A DNA stretch of 64,000 nt from Pseudomonas deceptionensis (GCF_900106095.1 NZ_FNUD01000002.1:1695501-1759500); one strand, 5' to 3'; positions 51,985-61,970 are shown, counted from the first letter of the stretch. A program made the numbers and translations. Notes: generated from the sequence alone by a model not told the origin.

Positions 51985-52896
51985 TCAGGCGGCGTTCTTG
52001 AGTTTCGGGTCCAGCGCATCGCGCAGACCGTCGCCCATCAGGTTGATTGCCAGCACGCTGAGCAAAATGGTCAGACCGGGCAGGCTCACGACCCACCAGG
52101 CACGTTCGATGTAGTCACGGGCCGAGGCGAGCATGGTGCCCCACTCCGGAGTTGGCGGCTGTACGCCCAAACCGAGGAAGCCCAGTGCGGCGGCGTCGAG
52201 AATCGCCGAGGAGAAACTGAGGGTGGCCTGAACGATCAACGGCGCCATGCAGTTGGGCAGCACGGTGACGAACATCAGGCGCGGCAAGCTGGCGCCGGCC
52301 AGGCGGGCAGCGGTCACGTAGTCGCGGTTGAGCTCGCCCATGACGGCGGCCCGGGTCAGACGCACGTAGGACGGCAAGGACACGATGGCGATGGCGATCA
52401 CGGTGTTGATCAGGCCAGGGCCGAGGATGGCGACAATCGCCACGGCCAGCAGCAGTGACGGCAGGGCCAGCATGATGTCCATCAAACGCATGATGGTCGG
52501 GCCCAGGAGGCGCGGGAAGAACCCGGCAAACAGGCCCAGGATCACGCCCGGAATCAGCGAGATCACCACCGACGACAAACCGATCAGCAGCGACAGGCGC
52601 GAGCCTTCAATCAGGCGCGACAGCAGGTCACGGCCCAGTTCGTCGGTGCCGAGCAAAAATTGCCACTGGCCGCCTTCAAGCCAGACCGGCGGGGTCAGCA
52701 GAAAGTCGCGGTATTGCTCGCTCGGGTTGTGCGGCGCGACCCAGGGGGCAAAGATGGCGCAGAACACGATCAGGCACATGAACATCAGGCCGGCAACGGC
52801 CCCTTTGTTCCTGGAGAAGGCGTGCCAGAACTCTTTGTAAGGTGATGGATAAAGCAGGCTTTGATCCACTTCGGTAGCGTTTGTAGAGGAAGTCAT
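51985..52896 (-). CDS. dppC: Dipeptide ABC transporter permease DppC
   Basis: 303 residues from [20 protein letters not shown]; a start at 52938 would overlap dppB. About six helices and the EAA loop [23 protein letters not shown]. Membrane channel with DppB. Confidence 0.94.
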   Translation of the reverse strand: MTSSTNATEVDQSLLYPSPYKEFWHAFSRNKGAVAGLMFMCLIVFCAIFAPWVAPHNPSEQYRDFLLTPPVWLEGGQWQFLLGTDELGRDLLSRLIEGSRLSLLIGLSSVVISLIPGVILGLFAGFFPRLLGPTIMRLMDIMLALPSLLLAVAIVAILGPGLINTVIAIAIVSLPSYVRLTRAAVMGELNRDYVTAARLAGASLPRLMFVTVLPNCMAPLIVQATLSFSSAILDAAALGFLGLGVQPPTPEWGTMLASARDYIERAWWVVSLPGLTILLSVLAINLMGDGLRDALDPKLKNAA

Positions 52897-52906
52897 GGTC
52901 AGGATC

Positions 52907-53917
52907 TCAGCGCTGGTGGCGGATGCGTGGGTTGGCAAAGCCGTAGAGGATGTCCACTACGAAGTTGACCAGAATCACCAGGCAGGCGATTAGCAGGATG
53001 CCGTTTTGCACCACGGGATAGTCCCGGGCGCCAATGGCTTCGATCAGCCACTTGCCGATACCGGGCCACGAGAAAATGGTTTCGGTCAGGACGGCACCGG
53101 CCAGCAGGGTGCCGACTTGCAGGCCGACCACGGTCAGTACCGGGATCAGGGCGTTGCGCAGGCCATGCACGAACACCACGCGCGCAGGCGACAGGCCTTT
53201 GGCGCGGGCGGTACGGATGTAGTCTTCGCGCAGCACTTCAAGCATGGACGAGCGGGTCATGCGGGCGATCACGGCCAGCGGGATGGTGCCCAGCACAATG
53301 GCGGGCAGGATCATGTGGTGCAACGCGTCCCAGAAAGCCTCGGGCTGGTCGCTGAGCAGGGTGTCGATGAGCATGAAACCGGTTTTTGGCTCAATGTCGT
53401 ACAAGAGGTCGATCCGCCCGGAAACCGGGGTCCAGCCCAGACCCACCGAGAAGAACATGATCAAAATCAGGCCCCACCAGAAGATTGGCATTGAATAACC
53501 CGCCAGGGAGATGCCCATCACCCCGTGGTCAAATAACGAGCCTCGCTTGAGCGCAGCGATGACCCCCGCCAGTAACCCGAAGATGCCGGCGAACAACAGC
53601 GCAGCTGAGGCCAGTTCGAGGGTGGCAGGGAACAGCGCGGAAAACTCGGTCCACACGCTTTCACGGGTTCTCAATGACTCGCCCAAATCGCCATGAGCAA
53701 GCTTGGTGACGTAGTCAATGTATTGCTCATAGAGCGGTTTGTTCAGGCCCAGACGTTCCATGGCCTGGGCGTGCATTTCGGGATCGACCCGACGCTCACC
53801 CATCATGACTTCAACTGGATCGCCCGGGATCATGCGGATCAGGGCAAAGGTCAGCAGGGTGATGCCGAAGAAAGTGGGGATCAACAACCCCACTCGGCGG
53901 GCAATAAAACTAAACAT
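52907..53917 (-). CDS. dppB: Dipeptide ABC transporter permease DppB
   Basis: 336 residues; MFSFIARRVGLLIPTFFGI is the standard DppB start, with the EAA loop YIRTARAKGLSPARVVFVHGLRNALIPVLT. 10-bp gap to dppC. First gene of the dppBCDF permease block. Confidence 0.95.
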   Translation of the reverse strand: MFSFIARRVGLLIPTFFGITLLTFALIRMIPGDPVEVMMGERRVDPEMHAQAMERLGLNKPLYEQYIDYVTKLAHGDLGESLRTRESVWTEFSALFPATLELASAALLFAGIFGLLAGVIAALKRGSLFDHGVMGISLAGYSMPIFWWGLILIMFFSVGLGWTPVSGRIDLLYDIEPKTGFMLIDTLLSDQPEAFWDALHHMILPAIVLGTIPLAVIARMTRSSMLEVLREDYIRTARAKGLSPARVVFVHGLRNALIPVLTVVGLQVGTLLAGAVLTETIFSWPGIGKWLIEAIGARDYPVVQNGILLIACLVILVNFVVDILYGFANPRIRHQR

Positions 53918-53951
53918 CGTGTGGTGTACCTCATCAGCCGGTTAGGCAGGT

Positions 53952-53986
53952 CCGCCAGTGTTCAGGTGAACCCTGGCGGGTTTTTT
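53952..53986. terminator. Hairpin between dppA-like and dppB
   Basis: ccgccag/ctggcgg arms with extra pairs (gttcag/tgaac) and a T-run on the plus strand. In the transcribed minus direction there is no T-run, so it may be an attenuator or RNA-stabilising stem that lets the binding protein be made in excess. Confidence 0.4.
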
Positions 53987-53992
53987 ATTGTT

Positions 53993-55588
53993 CTACTTCA
54001 CCTGGGTCGTGGCGAAGTTGTTGTTGGTCAACGGGCTCAGGGTATATCCCTCGACGTTTTTGCGCATGGCTGTAAAGAGCATAGGATGGGTTACGTTAAT
54101 CCAGGGTTGATCTTGATTGAAAATGAGCTGCGCCTGTTCATAGAGCGCAGCCCGTTCAGCGGGTTCACTGATATTTCGGGCCTTGGTAATCAGGGCTTCG
54201 AAGTTTTTATTGCACCAGCGTGCGTAGTTCTCGCCATTTTTGGCAGCCTCGCAGCTGAGCAGCGGGGTCAGGAAGTTGTCCGGGTCGCCGTTGTCGCCGC
54301 CCCATCCGGTAGAGACCAGATCATGCTCGCCACTTTTGGCGCGCTTGAGCATTTCGCCCCATTCCATGACACGAATGTCCAGTTTGATGCCGACCTGTGC
54401 AAGGTCCGATTGCAACAACTGTGCCCCCAGCATCGGGTTGGGGTTGGTCGGGCCGCCGCCGTTGCGGGTGAAGAGGGTCAGCACCGTACCTTGCGGTACA
54501 CCGGCTTCCTTGAGCAGTGCCCGGGCCTTGTCCAGGTCGCGGGGCGGGCTTTGAATGCTTTTGTTGTAGCCAAGCATGGTGGGCGGGTACGGGTTGATCG
54601 CGATCAGCGCATTGCCTTCACCGTGCACGGTGTTGAGGTATGTCTGTTTGTCGAAGGCGATGTCGATGGCTTTGCGCACCCGTACATCACTCAGGTATTT
54701 GTGACTGGAGTTCATGGCGATATAGCTGGTCATCAGCGCGGCCAGCTCATCGACCTTGAGGTTCGGGTCGGTGCGGATGTTTTTGACATCATCGGGCTTG
54801 GGGTACAGCGCGATCTGGCATTCGTTGGCCTTGAGCTTTTGCAGGCGCACGTTGCTGTCGGTGGTGATGGCGAAGATCAGTGCATCGGTGGGCGGCTTGC
54901 CACGGAAGTAGTCCGGGTTGGCCTTGAAGCGGACCTGGGCATCTTTGTTGTACCGCACGAAGATAAACGGGCCGGTGCCGATGGGCTTGTTGTTCAGGTC
55001 CGCCGTTTTACCGGACTTGAGCAGTTGGTCGGCGTATTCGGCTGAATAGATGGACGTGAATGGCATGGCCACGTCGCGCAGAAAAGGTGCCTCGGCGTGG
55101 TTGAGGGTGATTTTCACCGTCAGGTCGTCAACTTTCTCGACGCTTTTGAGCAGGTCTTTGAAGCCCATGCTTTCAAAGTAGGGGTAACCGACCAACGACA
55201 GTTTGTGCCACGGGTGATTCGGGTCCAGCTGGCGCTGGAAACTCCAGACGACATCGTCGGCGTTCAGGGTTCGGGTCGGTTTGAAGTAATCGGTGGTGTG
55301 GAATTTCACGCCGGGGCGCAGGTAAAAAGTGTACTCAAGACCGTCGGGGCTGATGTCCCATCGTTCGGCCAGGGCGGGTTCAACATTTGTTGTGCCGGGA
55401 GCAAAGTCGGCCAGGCGGTTGAGGATGGTTTCAGCCGAAGCATCGGCGGAAACGGCGGTGGTGAATTGGACGATATCGAACCCTTCAGGGCTGGCTTCGG
55501 TGCAGACCACCAGATTTTTGGCCGAAATACTGACCGCTGTACTAAGCAGTGCCACAGCTATGGCGGTGCGTAGTGGAAGTCTTTTCAT
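53993..55588 (-). CDS. Peptide-binding protein DppA-like (531 aa), first copy
   Basis: Signal peptide MKRLPLRTAIAVALLSTAVSISA, start at 55588 with GAGAGG upstream. SBP family 5: LVVCTEASPEGFD and NVEPALAERWDISPDGLEYTF. This is the most divergent of three copies here, with a cluster GWGGDNGDPDNFLTP that contacts substrate. Directly ahead of dppB, so it is the cognate binding protein of the permease. Ligand: di- or tripeptides, order among copies unknown. Confidence 0.88.
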   Translation of the reverse strand: MKRLPLRTAIAVALLSTAVSISAKNLVVCTEASPEGFDIVQFTTAVSADASAETILNRLADFAPGTTNVEPALAERWDISPDGLEYTFYLRPGVKFHTTDYFKPTRTLNADDVVWSFQRQLDPNHPWHKLSLVGYPYFESMGFKDLLKSVEKVDDLTVKITLNHAEAPFLRDVAMPFTSIYSAEYADQLLKSGKTADLNNKPIGTGPFIFVRYNKDAQVRFKANPDYFRGKPPTDALIFAITTDSNVRLQKLKANECQIALYPKPDDVKNIRTDPNLKVDELAALMTSYIAMNSSHKYLSDVRVRKAIDIAFDKQTYLNTVHGEGNALIAINPYPPTMLGYNKSIQSPPRDLDKARALLKEAGVPQGTVLTLFTRNGGGPTNPNPMLGAQLLQSDLAQVGIKLDIRVMEWGEMLKRAKSGEHDLVSTGWGGDNGDPDNFLTPLLSCEAAKNGENYARWCNKNFEALITKARNISEPAERAALYEQAQLIFNQDQPWINVTHPMLFTAMRKNVEGYTLSPLTNNNFATTQVK

Positions 55589-55622
55589 GGCAATCCTCTC
55601 CAATCAGTTGAACCAGCGTAAC

Positions 55623-55655
55623 GACCACGGCTGACTCGTCGAATCAGCCGTGGTC
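55623..55655. terminator. Hairpin between the porin and dppA genes
   Basis: gaccacggctga / tcagccgtggtc, 12-bp perfect arms; short T tract on the plus strand. Confidence 0.5.
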
Positions 55656-55675
55656 TTTGTGTGCAAAGGGTGTGT

Positions 55676-57040
55676 TTACAGAATGTTGAACGGGATGGTG
55701 GTCACCAGACGGAACTCGTTGATGTTGCCGTCTGCCTGGTTTTTGCTGGCGCGGTGGGTGGTGTAGGTTGCGCGGATGGCAGTGGCTTTCAGTGGACCGC
55801 TTTGAACGGCATAGGATGTGCCAATGCTGTATTCGGAGTGGTCTTCGCCGTCCATGTTCTTCACGTCGTAGGCGGTGCCTTTGTACTTGGTACCGTCAAT
55901 GTCCCAGCCGCGAGCGTGGTAGGCGTTGAACTTCAGGCCTGGAATGCCGTATTGCGCCATGTTGATGCTGTAAGCCAGTTGCAGCGACTTCTCGTTCGGG
56001 CCGTTGAAGTCCGAGAGCAGGGAGTTGGCCAGGTAGATACCGTTGGTTTCGTGCAGGTAGTCGAAGTACTCGTCGCCGACGATTTGCTGGAACGCCAGGG
56101 TCACGGTATGGGCCTGGTGGGTCAGGCCGAATGCCAGGCTGTAGGCATCGTTGTTGATGTTGCCCAGGGCCTTGCTGCCGGTATCGAGGGTTTTGTAGTA
56201 GTTGAGATTGGTGTTCAGGCCCAGCACGGCGTTGTCGCCGATGTCGTGTACGGCGCCGAAGTAGTACTGGTTCCAGAAGTCTTCAACGTGAGTCGCGTAC
56301 AGCGTGGTTTTCAGGTTTTTGAGCGGCTGGTAGTTCAGGCCAGCAACGCTGGCACGGTCAGTTTCGGCGCCGGCTGCGCCGTACTCGCTGCGGAACTTGC
56401 TCAGGCTTGCTTCGGTACGCGGGGATACGCGGTCAAAGGAGCCAGCGTCGAAGGACAGGTTGTTGAACTCTTCACTGTGCAAGCCCACCCCTTGAAAGCT
56501 GGAAGGCAGTGCACGGTTACCGATCACGTCGATGGTCGGGCTGCTGAAGTTCTGCCGGCCTACCGTCAGCGTGGTGTTGGACATGCGTGCGCTGAGGTTG
56601 GCCAGGCCCAGTTTGCTCCACTGGCCGACAGCATCGCCGTCGCTGTGGGTGAGGGTGCGGTTGTTCGGGCCGGCAATGTCTTTGGCGTCACGGTCCAGAG
56701 CAACGGCGTTGTAAGCCGCAACCTGGGTGCTGAAGCCGATGGTGCCCTGGGTGAACCCCGACTTGTAATCGAGGATGGTGCCCTGCACCCAGTTGATCCG
56801 GCGCGGGGTGGACTCTCGGGTGCCATGGTTGTTGTAGCTGAAGCGATCATCGCGACGCTTGAGTTCGTTGGCGTACCAGTTGCGGGTGGTGCCGCTCAGT
56901 GACTGCTCTTCAATGAAACCCTTGGTTTCGCTTTGAGCGCTGGTGGCTTTCAATTCGGTAGGCATGAACTCATCGGCATGTGCCATCGCCGTGAGGCTGC
57001 TGATGGACAAGGCTAACAACGCGCTGCTAGTGACTTTCAT
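55676..57040 (-). CDS. opdP: OprD-family peptide porin (OpdP-like)
   Basis: 454 residues; signal peptide to about residue 22 (MKVTSSALLALSISSLTAMAHA), then an OprD-type 18-strand barrel ending in Leu (TTIPFNIL). The gene follows a DppA copy and precedes another, the same layout as the P. aeruginosa PA4501 (opdP) region, so the substrate is probably dipeptides. GGAG lies upstream. A palindrome caaacgtttg is at 57122-57131, ahead of the gene. Confidence 0.88.
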   Translation of the reverse strand: MKVTSSALLALSISSLTAMAHADEFMPTELKATSAQSETKGFIEEQSLSGTTRNWYANELKRRDDRFSYNNHGTRESTPRRINWVQGTILDYKSGFTQGTIGFSTQVAAYNAVALDRDAKDIAGPNNRTLTHSDGDAVGQWSKLGLANLSARMSNTTLTVGRQNFSSPTIDVIGNRALPSSFQGVGLHSEEFNNLSFDAGSFDRVSPRTEASLSKFRSEYGAAGAETDRASVAGLNYQPLKNLKTTLYATHVEDFWNQYYFGAVHDIGDNAVLGLNTNLNYYKTLDTGSKALGNINNDAYSLAFGLTHQAHTVTLAFQQIVGDEYFDYLHETNGIYLANSLLSDFNGPNEKSLQLAYSINMAQYGIPGLKFNAYHARGWDIDGTKYKGTAYDVKNMDGEDHSEYSIGTSYAVQSGPLKATAIRATYTTHRASKNQADGNINEFRLVTTIPFNIL

Positions 57041-57212
57041 GGTTGAGGCTCCTTTACTTTCTTTTTTTATTGCCGACCTTTTTGGTTTGGTCCGGCTGTT
57101 GTTGAACTATTTGAAGCTTTACAAACGTTTGCCTTAAGCCTGGTAGGTGAAGTTCAGCGGGCCACCTGAAAAGTGGCCTGCTGATGCAGGCTGGGTGTTG
57201 TGTATCGTCAAC

Positions 57213-57299
57213 TGTGGGAGCGAGCCTGCTCGCGAATATCCCAACATCGTCTTGATCGGGTTATCGCTAACGGCCTTCGCGAGCTGGCTCGCTCCCACA
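57213..57299. repeat. REP pair in head-to-head orientation
   Basis: tgtgggagcgagcctgctcg at 57213 and its reverse (tcgcgagctggctcgctcccaca) at 57277-57299, with a spacer of about 41 bp. Another small hairpin (ggccac/gtggcc) at 57161-57179 may end transcription of the upstream dppA gene. Confidence 0.8.
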
Positions 57300-57317
57300 C
57301 CGGCACTGGCTTGTGTT

Positions 57318-58916
57318 TTAGTCTTTGAGGCTGACACCCGAGAAGGCGTTGCGCCCGAAGGGGCTGACCTTGAACCCTTCGACTTTTGCGCTTAACGGCT
57401 GGTTGACCGTGGAGTGCGCAATGGGTGTGATCGGCACCTGTTGCTTGAGCAACTGCTGGGCCTGTTTGTAGAGCACTGTGCGTTGGTCACGGTCGGTGAC
57501 GGTCTTGGCTTTTTTGACCAGCGCGTCGTAGTCCTTGTCGCACCACATGGAGTAGTTATTGCCGCCAATGGCGTCGCAGCTGTACAGCGTGCCGAGCCAG
57601 TTGTCCGGGTCACCGTTGTCGCCGGTCCAGCCAATCAGGCTGATGTCATGCTCGCCATTTTTGGTGCGCTTGATGTACTCGCCCCATTCATAGCTGACGA
57701 TCTTGACCTTGAGCCCGACCTTGCCCCAGTCCGACTGCAGCATTTCGGCCATGAGCTTGGCGTTCGGGTTGTAAGGACGCTGTACGGGCATGGCCCACAG
57801 GGTGATTTCGGTGCCTTCCTTGACGCCTGCGGCCTTGAGCAGCTCTTTGGCTTTTTCAGGGTTGTAGGGGGCGTCAACGATGGTTTCGTCGTAGGACCAT
57901 TGCGTCGGCGGCATGGCATTGACTGCCTTTTGGCCTGCGCCCTGGTACACGGCCTTGAGGATCTCGTCCTTGTTGACGGCCATATCCAGCGCCTGACGCA
58001 CTTGCAGCTGGTCAAACGGCTTGTGTTGCACGTTGTAGGCGATGTAACCGAGGTTGAAGCCGGGCTTTTCGATGACCTGCAGCTTCGGGTCTGCCTTGAG
58101 GGCTGCGACGTCTGCCGGGCGCGGGCTCAGCGAAACCTGGCATTCGTTCTTGCGCAGCTTCTGCATGCGGGCGGAGGCATCGACGTTGATCGAGAAAATC
58201 AGGTTATCGAGTTTGACCTGGCTCGGGTCCCAGTAATCCTTGTTGGCGGCATAACGGATGTTCGAGTCTTTTTGATAGCGCTGGAACACGTACGGCCCGG
58301 TGCCGACCGGCTTCTGGTTGATGTCGCTTGGCTTGCCGGTCTTGAGCAGTTGATCGGCGTATTCGGCGGACAGGATCGCGGCAAAGCTCATGGCCAGGTT
58401 TTGAATAAAGGCGGCGTCTACCGAATTGAGTTTCATGACCACGGTCATCGGGTCGGTTTTTTCGACGCTGGCGATGTTCTTGTCCAGGCTCATCCCGGTG
58501 AAGTAGGGGAACTCGGTCGGGTAAGCCTTACGGAACGGGTGTTCGGGGTTAAGCATGCGGTTGAACGTGAAGAGCACGTCATCGGCATTGAAATTACGGG
58601 TCGGAGTGAACCACTTGGTGGTGTGAAACTTGACCCCGTCACGCAGGTGGAAGGTGTAGGTCAGGCCGTCCTCGGAAATATCCCAGCGAGTGGCAAGGGC
58701 CGGGCCGGCGGCGGTGCCGCCTTTTTCGAATTCGGCGAGGCGGTTGTAGATCGGCTCGGCCGCGTCGTTGTCGGTGGCGGTGGTGTACTGCGCGGTATCA
58801 AAACCGGCAGGGCTGCCTTCAGAGCAAAACACCAGGCTGTTGGCGGCGTTTGCGAGCGGGCTGCCGGCAAGTACGCCGGCACTGAGCAAAACAGATAAAA
58901 CCAGAGGGTTGCGCAT
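57318..58916 (-). CDS. Peptide-binding protein DppA-like (532 aa), second copy
   Basis: Signal peptide MRNPLVLSVLLSAGVLAGSP.. (cleavage near NAA), then LVFCSEGSPAGFDTAQYT and the SBP_5 core. AAGGA precedes the ATG. More than half identical by eye to the third copy (for example VKFHTTKWFTPTRNFNADDVLFTFNRML). Parallel tandem copies suggest different peptide preferences. Confidence 0.9.
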   Translation of the reverse strand: MRNPLVLSVLLSAGVLAGSPLANAANSLVFCSEGSPAGFDTAQYTTATDNDAAEPIYNRLAEFEKGGTAAGPALATRWDISEDGLTYTFHLRDGVKFHTTKWFTPTRNFNADDVLFTFNRMLNPEHPFRKAYPTEFPYFTGMSLDKNIASVEKTDPMTVVMKLNSVDAAFIQNLAMSFAAILSAEYADQLLKTGKPSDINQKPVGTGPYVFQRYQKDSNIRYAANKDYWDPSQVKLDNLIFSINVDASARMQKLRKNECQVSLSPRPADVAALKADPKLQVIEKPGFNLGYIAYNVQHKPFDQLQVRQALDMAVNKDEILKAVYQGAGQKAVNAMPPTQWSYDETIVDAPYNPEKAKELLKAAGVKEGTEITLWAMPVQRPYNPNAKLMAEMLQSDWGKVGLKVKIVSYEWGEYIKRTKNGEHDISLIGWTGDNGDPDNWLGTLYSCDAIGGNNYSMWCDKDYDALVKKAKTVTDRDQRTVLYKQAQQLLKQQVPITPIAHSTVNQPLSAKVEGFKVSPFGRNAFSGVSLKD

Positions 58917-59210
58917 GGCGATCCCATTCCTTTTTGTTATTGAGTCCTGAATTCACGCTTTAGCAGCAGCGCGGTCGCTCAGGCGTCAACTTCACAGCAA
59001 CGGTGCTGTAATCGGCGCAATAGAGCGGCCGTACGTCGACGTTAGAGGGGCGACGAGCAGGAGTAAATGCGTCGGGCCTGACCGAGCTGTAGGAAAAATC
59101 TCGACGTCCTATTGCCTCCGCTGTAGTTCGCGGTGGCTTTAAGTTGAAAGATAATTCCGACGCCTTGGCGGGTAAGCGAATGCGGCGTTATAGCCGCATT
59201 CGCCGGTCCT
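58917..59210. other. 294-bp spacer between two dppA genes
   Basis: No supported frame. The only structure is the perfect 11-bp hairpin 59176-59203 (gcgaatgcggc/gccgcattcgc) near the end of the upstream gene. Confidence 0.55.
59176..59203 (-). terminator. Hairpin after the third dppA copy
   Basis: Perfect 11-bp arms and a 6-nt loop, 8 bp after the stop at 59211; no long T tail. Confidence 0.5.
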
Positions 59211-60836
59211 TTATTTGGTGATGCTGACTCCGTAGAAGGAGTTCAAGCCGAACGGGCTGATCTTGAAATCCTCTACGTTTTTGCGCATCGGCTGATACAC
59301 CGTCGAGTGTGCGATAGGTGTCATAGGGACTTGGCTTTTGAGCAGTTGCTGCGCCTGTTGGTACAGTTTTGTGCGCTCTGCAACGTCGGTGGTGGCCTTG
59401 GCGGCTTTCACCAGTTTGTCGAACTGCGGATCGCACCACTTGGAGAAGTTGTTGCCTTCCAGCGAGTCGCAACCGAACAGGGTGCCGAGCCAGTTGTCCG
59501 GGTCACCGTTGTCGCCGCTCCAGCCAATCAGCATTGCGCCGTTCTCACCGCCCTTGGAGCGCTTGATGTACTCGCCCCATTCGTAGGTCATGATTTTGGC
59601 CTTGATGCCGATCTTGCTCCAGTCGGACTGGAGCATTTCAGCCATCAGCTTGGCATTGGGGTTGTAGGGACGTTGAACCGGCATGGCCCACAGGGTGATT
59701 TCGGTGCCGTCCTTGATGCCCGCTTCTTTAAGCAGCTGCTTGGCTTTTTCCGGGTCGAAAGGGGCGTCCTTGATGCTGGTGTCATACGACCATTGGGTCG
59801 GCGGCATGGAGCCAACAGCCAGCTGGCCTGCGCCCTGGTACACCGAGTCGATGATTTGCTGCTTGTTCACCGACATGTCCAGCGCCTGACGGACCTTGAG
59901 CTGGGCCATCGGGTTTGGCTCGTTGCTGCCCTTGATCTTGTCCATCACGTTGTAGGCGATGTAACCGAGGTTGAAGCCGGCCTGATGCGGCATCTTCAGG
60001 TTGGTGTCTTCGCCAAGGGCCTTGAGGTCTGCCGGGCGCGGGAAGAGGGTGACCTGGCACTCGTTCTTTTTAAGCTTCTGGATGCGCACCGACGGGTCGG
60101 TGGTGATGGCGAAGATCAGGTTGTCGATCTTGACGTCTTCAGGCTTCCAGTAGTCCTTGTTGCCGGTGTAACGGATGTTCGAGTCTTTCTGGTAGCTCTT
60201 GAATACAAATGGGCCGGTGCCGATCGGCTTCTGGTTGATATCGGCAGGCTTGCCTTCCTTGAGCAGCTTGTCGGCGTACTCGGCGGACTGGAGGGAGGCA
60301 AAGCTCATGGCCAGGTTCTGGATGAATGCGGCATCGACCGTGTTCAGCGTGAAGCGCACGGTCTTGTCGTCGATTTTTTCCACCTTGGCGATGTTTTTAT
60401 CCATGCCCATGTCGGTGAAATAAGGGAATTCGGTCGGGTAGGCCTTACGGAACGGCATGTCTTTGTCGAGCATGCGGTTGAACGTGAAGAGCACGTCGTC
60501 GGCGTTGAAATCACGGGTCGGCGTGAAGTACGGCGTGGTGTGGAACTTGACGCCATCACGCAGGTGGAAGGTCCATGTCAGGTTGTCCGGCGAGACATCC
60601 CAGCTGGTCGCCAGGCCTGGCTCTACGGCGGTACCGCCACGCTGGAACTGGCTCAAACGGTTGTAGATGGTTTCGGCCGACGCATCGAAGTCAGTACCGG
60701 TGGTGTACTGGCCCGGGTCAAAACCAGCCGGGCTGCCTTCAGAGCAGAACACCAGATTGGTCGCTGCATGGGCGAAAGGTGCGCTTGCCAACAGGCTGGC
60801 GCCTACTAAAAACGGAATGACCGCGTGTTTGAACAT
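59211..60836 (-). CDS. Peptide-binding protein DppA-like (541 aa), third copy
   Basis: Start at 60836 (MFKHAVIPFLVGASLLASAPFAHA signal; the 30 residues upstream lack a ribosome site). LVFCSEGSPAGFDPGQYTTG and SBP_5 core GWSGDNGDPDNWLGTLFGCD. Residues ~300-330 (MDKIKGSNEPNPMAQ) have an insertion missing in the second copy. First dpp gene on the minus strand of the locus. A promoter must lie in 60837-61250. Confidence 0.9.
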   Translation of the reverse strand: MFKHAVIPFLVGASLLASAPFAHAATNLVFCSEGSPAGFDPGQYTTGTDFDASAETIYNRLSQFQRGGTAVEPGLATSWDVSPDNLTWTFHLRDGVKFHTTPYFTPTRDFNADDVLFTFNRMLDKDMPFRKAYPTEFPYFTDMGMDKNIAKVEKIDDKTVRFTLNTVDAAFIQNLAMSFASLQSAEYADKLLKEGKPADINQKPIGTGPFVFKSYQKDSNIRYTGNKDYWKPEDVKIDNLIFAITTDPSVRIQKLKKNECQVTLFPRPADLKALGEDTNLKMPHQAGFNLGYIAYNVMDKIKGSNEPNPMAQLKVRQALDMSVNKQQIIDSVYQGAGQLAVGSMPPTQWSYDTSIKDAPFDPEKAKQLLKEAGIKDGTEITLWAMPVQRPYNPNAKLMAEMLQSDWSKIGIKAKIMTYEWGEYIKRSKGGENGAMLIGWSGDNGDPDNWLGTLFGCDSLEGNNFSKWCDPQFDKLVKAAKATTDVAERTKLYQQAQQLLKSQVPMTPIAHSTVYQPMRKNVEDFKISPFGLNSFYGVSITK

Positions 60837-61201
60837 GGTGGCCTCATGATTTTTGTCATTTTTGGTTTGAGGACGACCTCGTGAGTCGACCCGGCGATAC
60901 TTATGCACAGCCCATACCCAATGCAATATGCGGAAGTGATTGAAGCTCTAAAACGTGGAACGATCGTACAAGAATGTCGCTTATATATAACTAATGACGC
61001 ATTTGATCGTTTGCGTCCTGCTTTTAGACGCATTTACTTACATGTTTTGAAGCCTCCAGAGCGTCAGCTGCACTGTTTTAGGTCAGCACTGTTACTTATT
61101 GAGACTCTTGTCAGGGTGCGCAGCAGGTCAGGGCTGAAGGTGCCTGCCCAAACCCCGTCTCTTCAGCTTAGGACGTTCTGCCGGTTTTACTCCGAGGCAT
61201 A
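60837..61201. other. 365-bp non-coding region between dppA copy and SIMPL gene
   Basis: I see no supported gene; the 99-codon plus-strand frame at 60903 has no ribosome site and no protein-like features. The AT-rich part near 60960-61040 is a likely promoter area for the dppA gene. Confidence 0.5.
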
Positions 61202-61238
61202 AAAAAACCCCTGAAGCGTGGTCGCTTCAGGGGTTTTG
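61202..61238 (-). terminator. Rho-independent terminator of the SIMPL gene
   Basis: cccctgaagcg/cgcttcagggg, 11-bp arms and 4-nt loop; seven A on the plus strand give a T run on the minus strand downstream of the gene ending at 61254. Confidence 0.9.
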
Positions 61239-61253
61239 AGGTTGTATCGAGGT

Positions 61254-61970
61254 TTACTGCATCTGGACTTCAATCACACCGTCGGCGCTCATGCTGACTT
61301 CGCTGGTACCGGCTTCGACTTCCGGAGTCGGCGCGGAGTCCATCGCCGGGGCGCCAGCTTTCATCATCATCGCGCTGCGCATGTAGGGCTGCGGATAGCC
61401 ATTGGTGTTGAGGTTCAGGTTGACGATTTTGTAACCCTTGCCACCCAGAGCATCGGTGGCCAGCTGGGCGCGGGCCTTGAATGCATTGACGGCATCCTTG
61501 AGCAGCGCGTCTTCGCTGGTTTTGCGGGTGGCATTGGCGACGGTGAACTGCATGCTGCCCATTTTCAGTGTTTGCATCAGATCGCCGGTGAGCTTGGACA
61601 ATGCGGCAAAGTCGGTGCTTTCCAGGCGCAGTTCGGCGCGCTCACGCCAGCCGGTGATCTTCTGGGTTTTGTTGTCGTAAATCGGGTAGCTGTTGCGGTT
61701 GCCCTGGCGCAAGGTCACTTCCTTGACGGACTTGGCCTGGCCAATTGCCTTGTTCATCGAGGTGGTTATTTCAGCGGCCAGCTTGGCTGCATCGGTATTT
61801 TGCGCCTCGGTGTACAACGTCACGATCATAAGGTCGCGGGGGACTTCCTGACTGGCTTCGGCACGCAAGGAGATCTGGTTGTAATGAATGTCGTCGGCCA
61901 GGGCGGGGGCACTGGCAATTGCGCCGAGGCTCAGGGTCAGAAGGGCGGCAGTAGGCTTGAAAGTAGACAT
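61254..61970 (-). CDS. SIMPL (DUF541) domain periplasmic protein
   Basis: 238 residues; signal peptide MSTFKPTAALLTLSLGAIASAPALA. SIMPL domain with RAEASQEVPRDLMIVTLYTEAQNTDAA near the start. Located next to the roxSR genes as in P. aeruginosa (PA4492). Function unknown; family linked to oxidative stress. Confidence 0.85.
   Translation of the reverse strand: MSTFKPTAALLTLSLGAIASAPALADDIHYNQISLRAEASQEVPRDLMIVTLYTEAQNTDAAKLAAEITTSMNKAIGQAKSVKEVTLRQGNRNSYPIYDNKTQKITGWRERAELRLESTDFAALSKLTGDLMQTLKMGSMQFTVANATRKTSEDALLKDAVNAFKARAQLATDALGGKGYKIVNLNLNTNGYPQPYMRSAMMMKAGAPAMDSAPTPEVEAGTSEVSMSADGVIEVQMQ

Noticed and set aside
53693..60809. Long plus-strand open frames opposite the dpp genes (53693-55045, 55661-56902, 57414-58898, 59307-60809)
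   Set aside because: All are opposite real genes on the minus strand, have repetitive compositional bias (many Gly/Val/His/Arg), and no ribosome sites.
60903..61202. 99-codon frame in the dppA promoter area
   Set aside because: No ribosome site; lies in AT-rich non-coding DNA.
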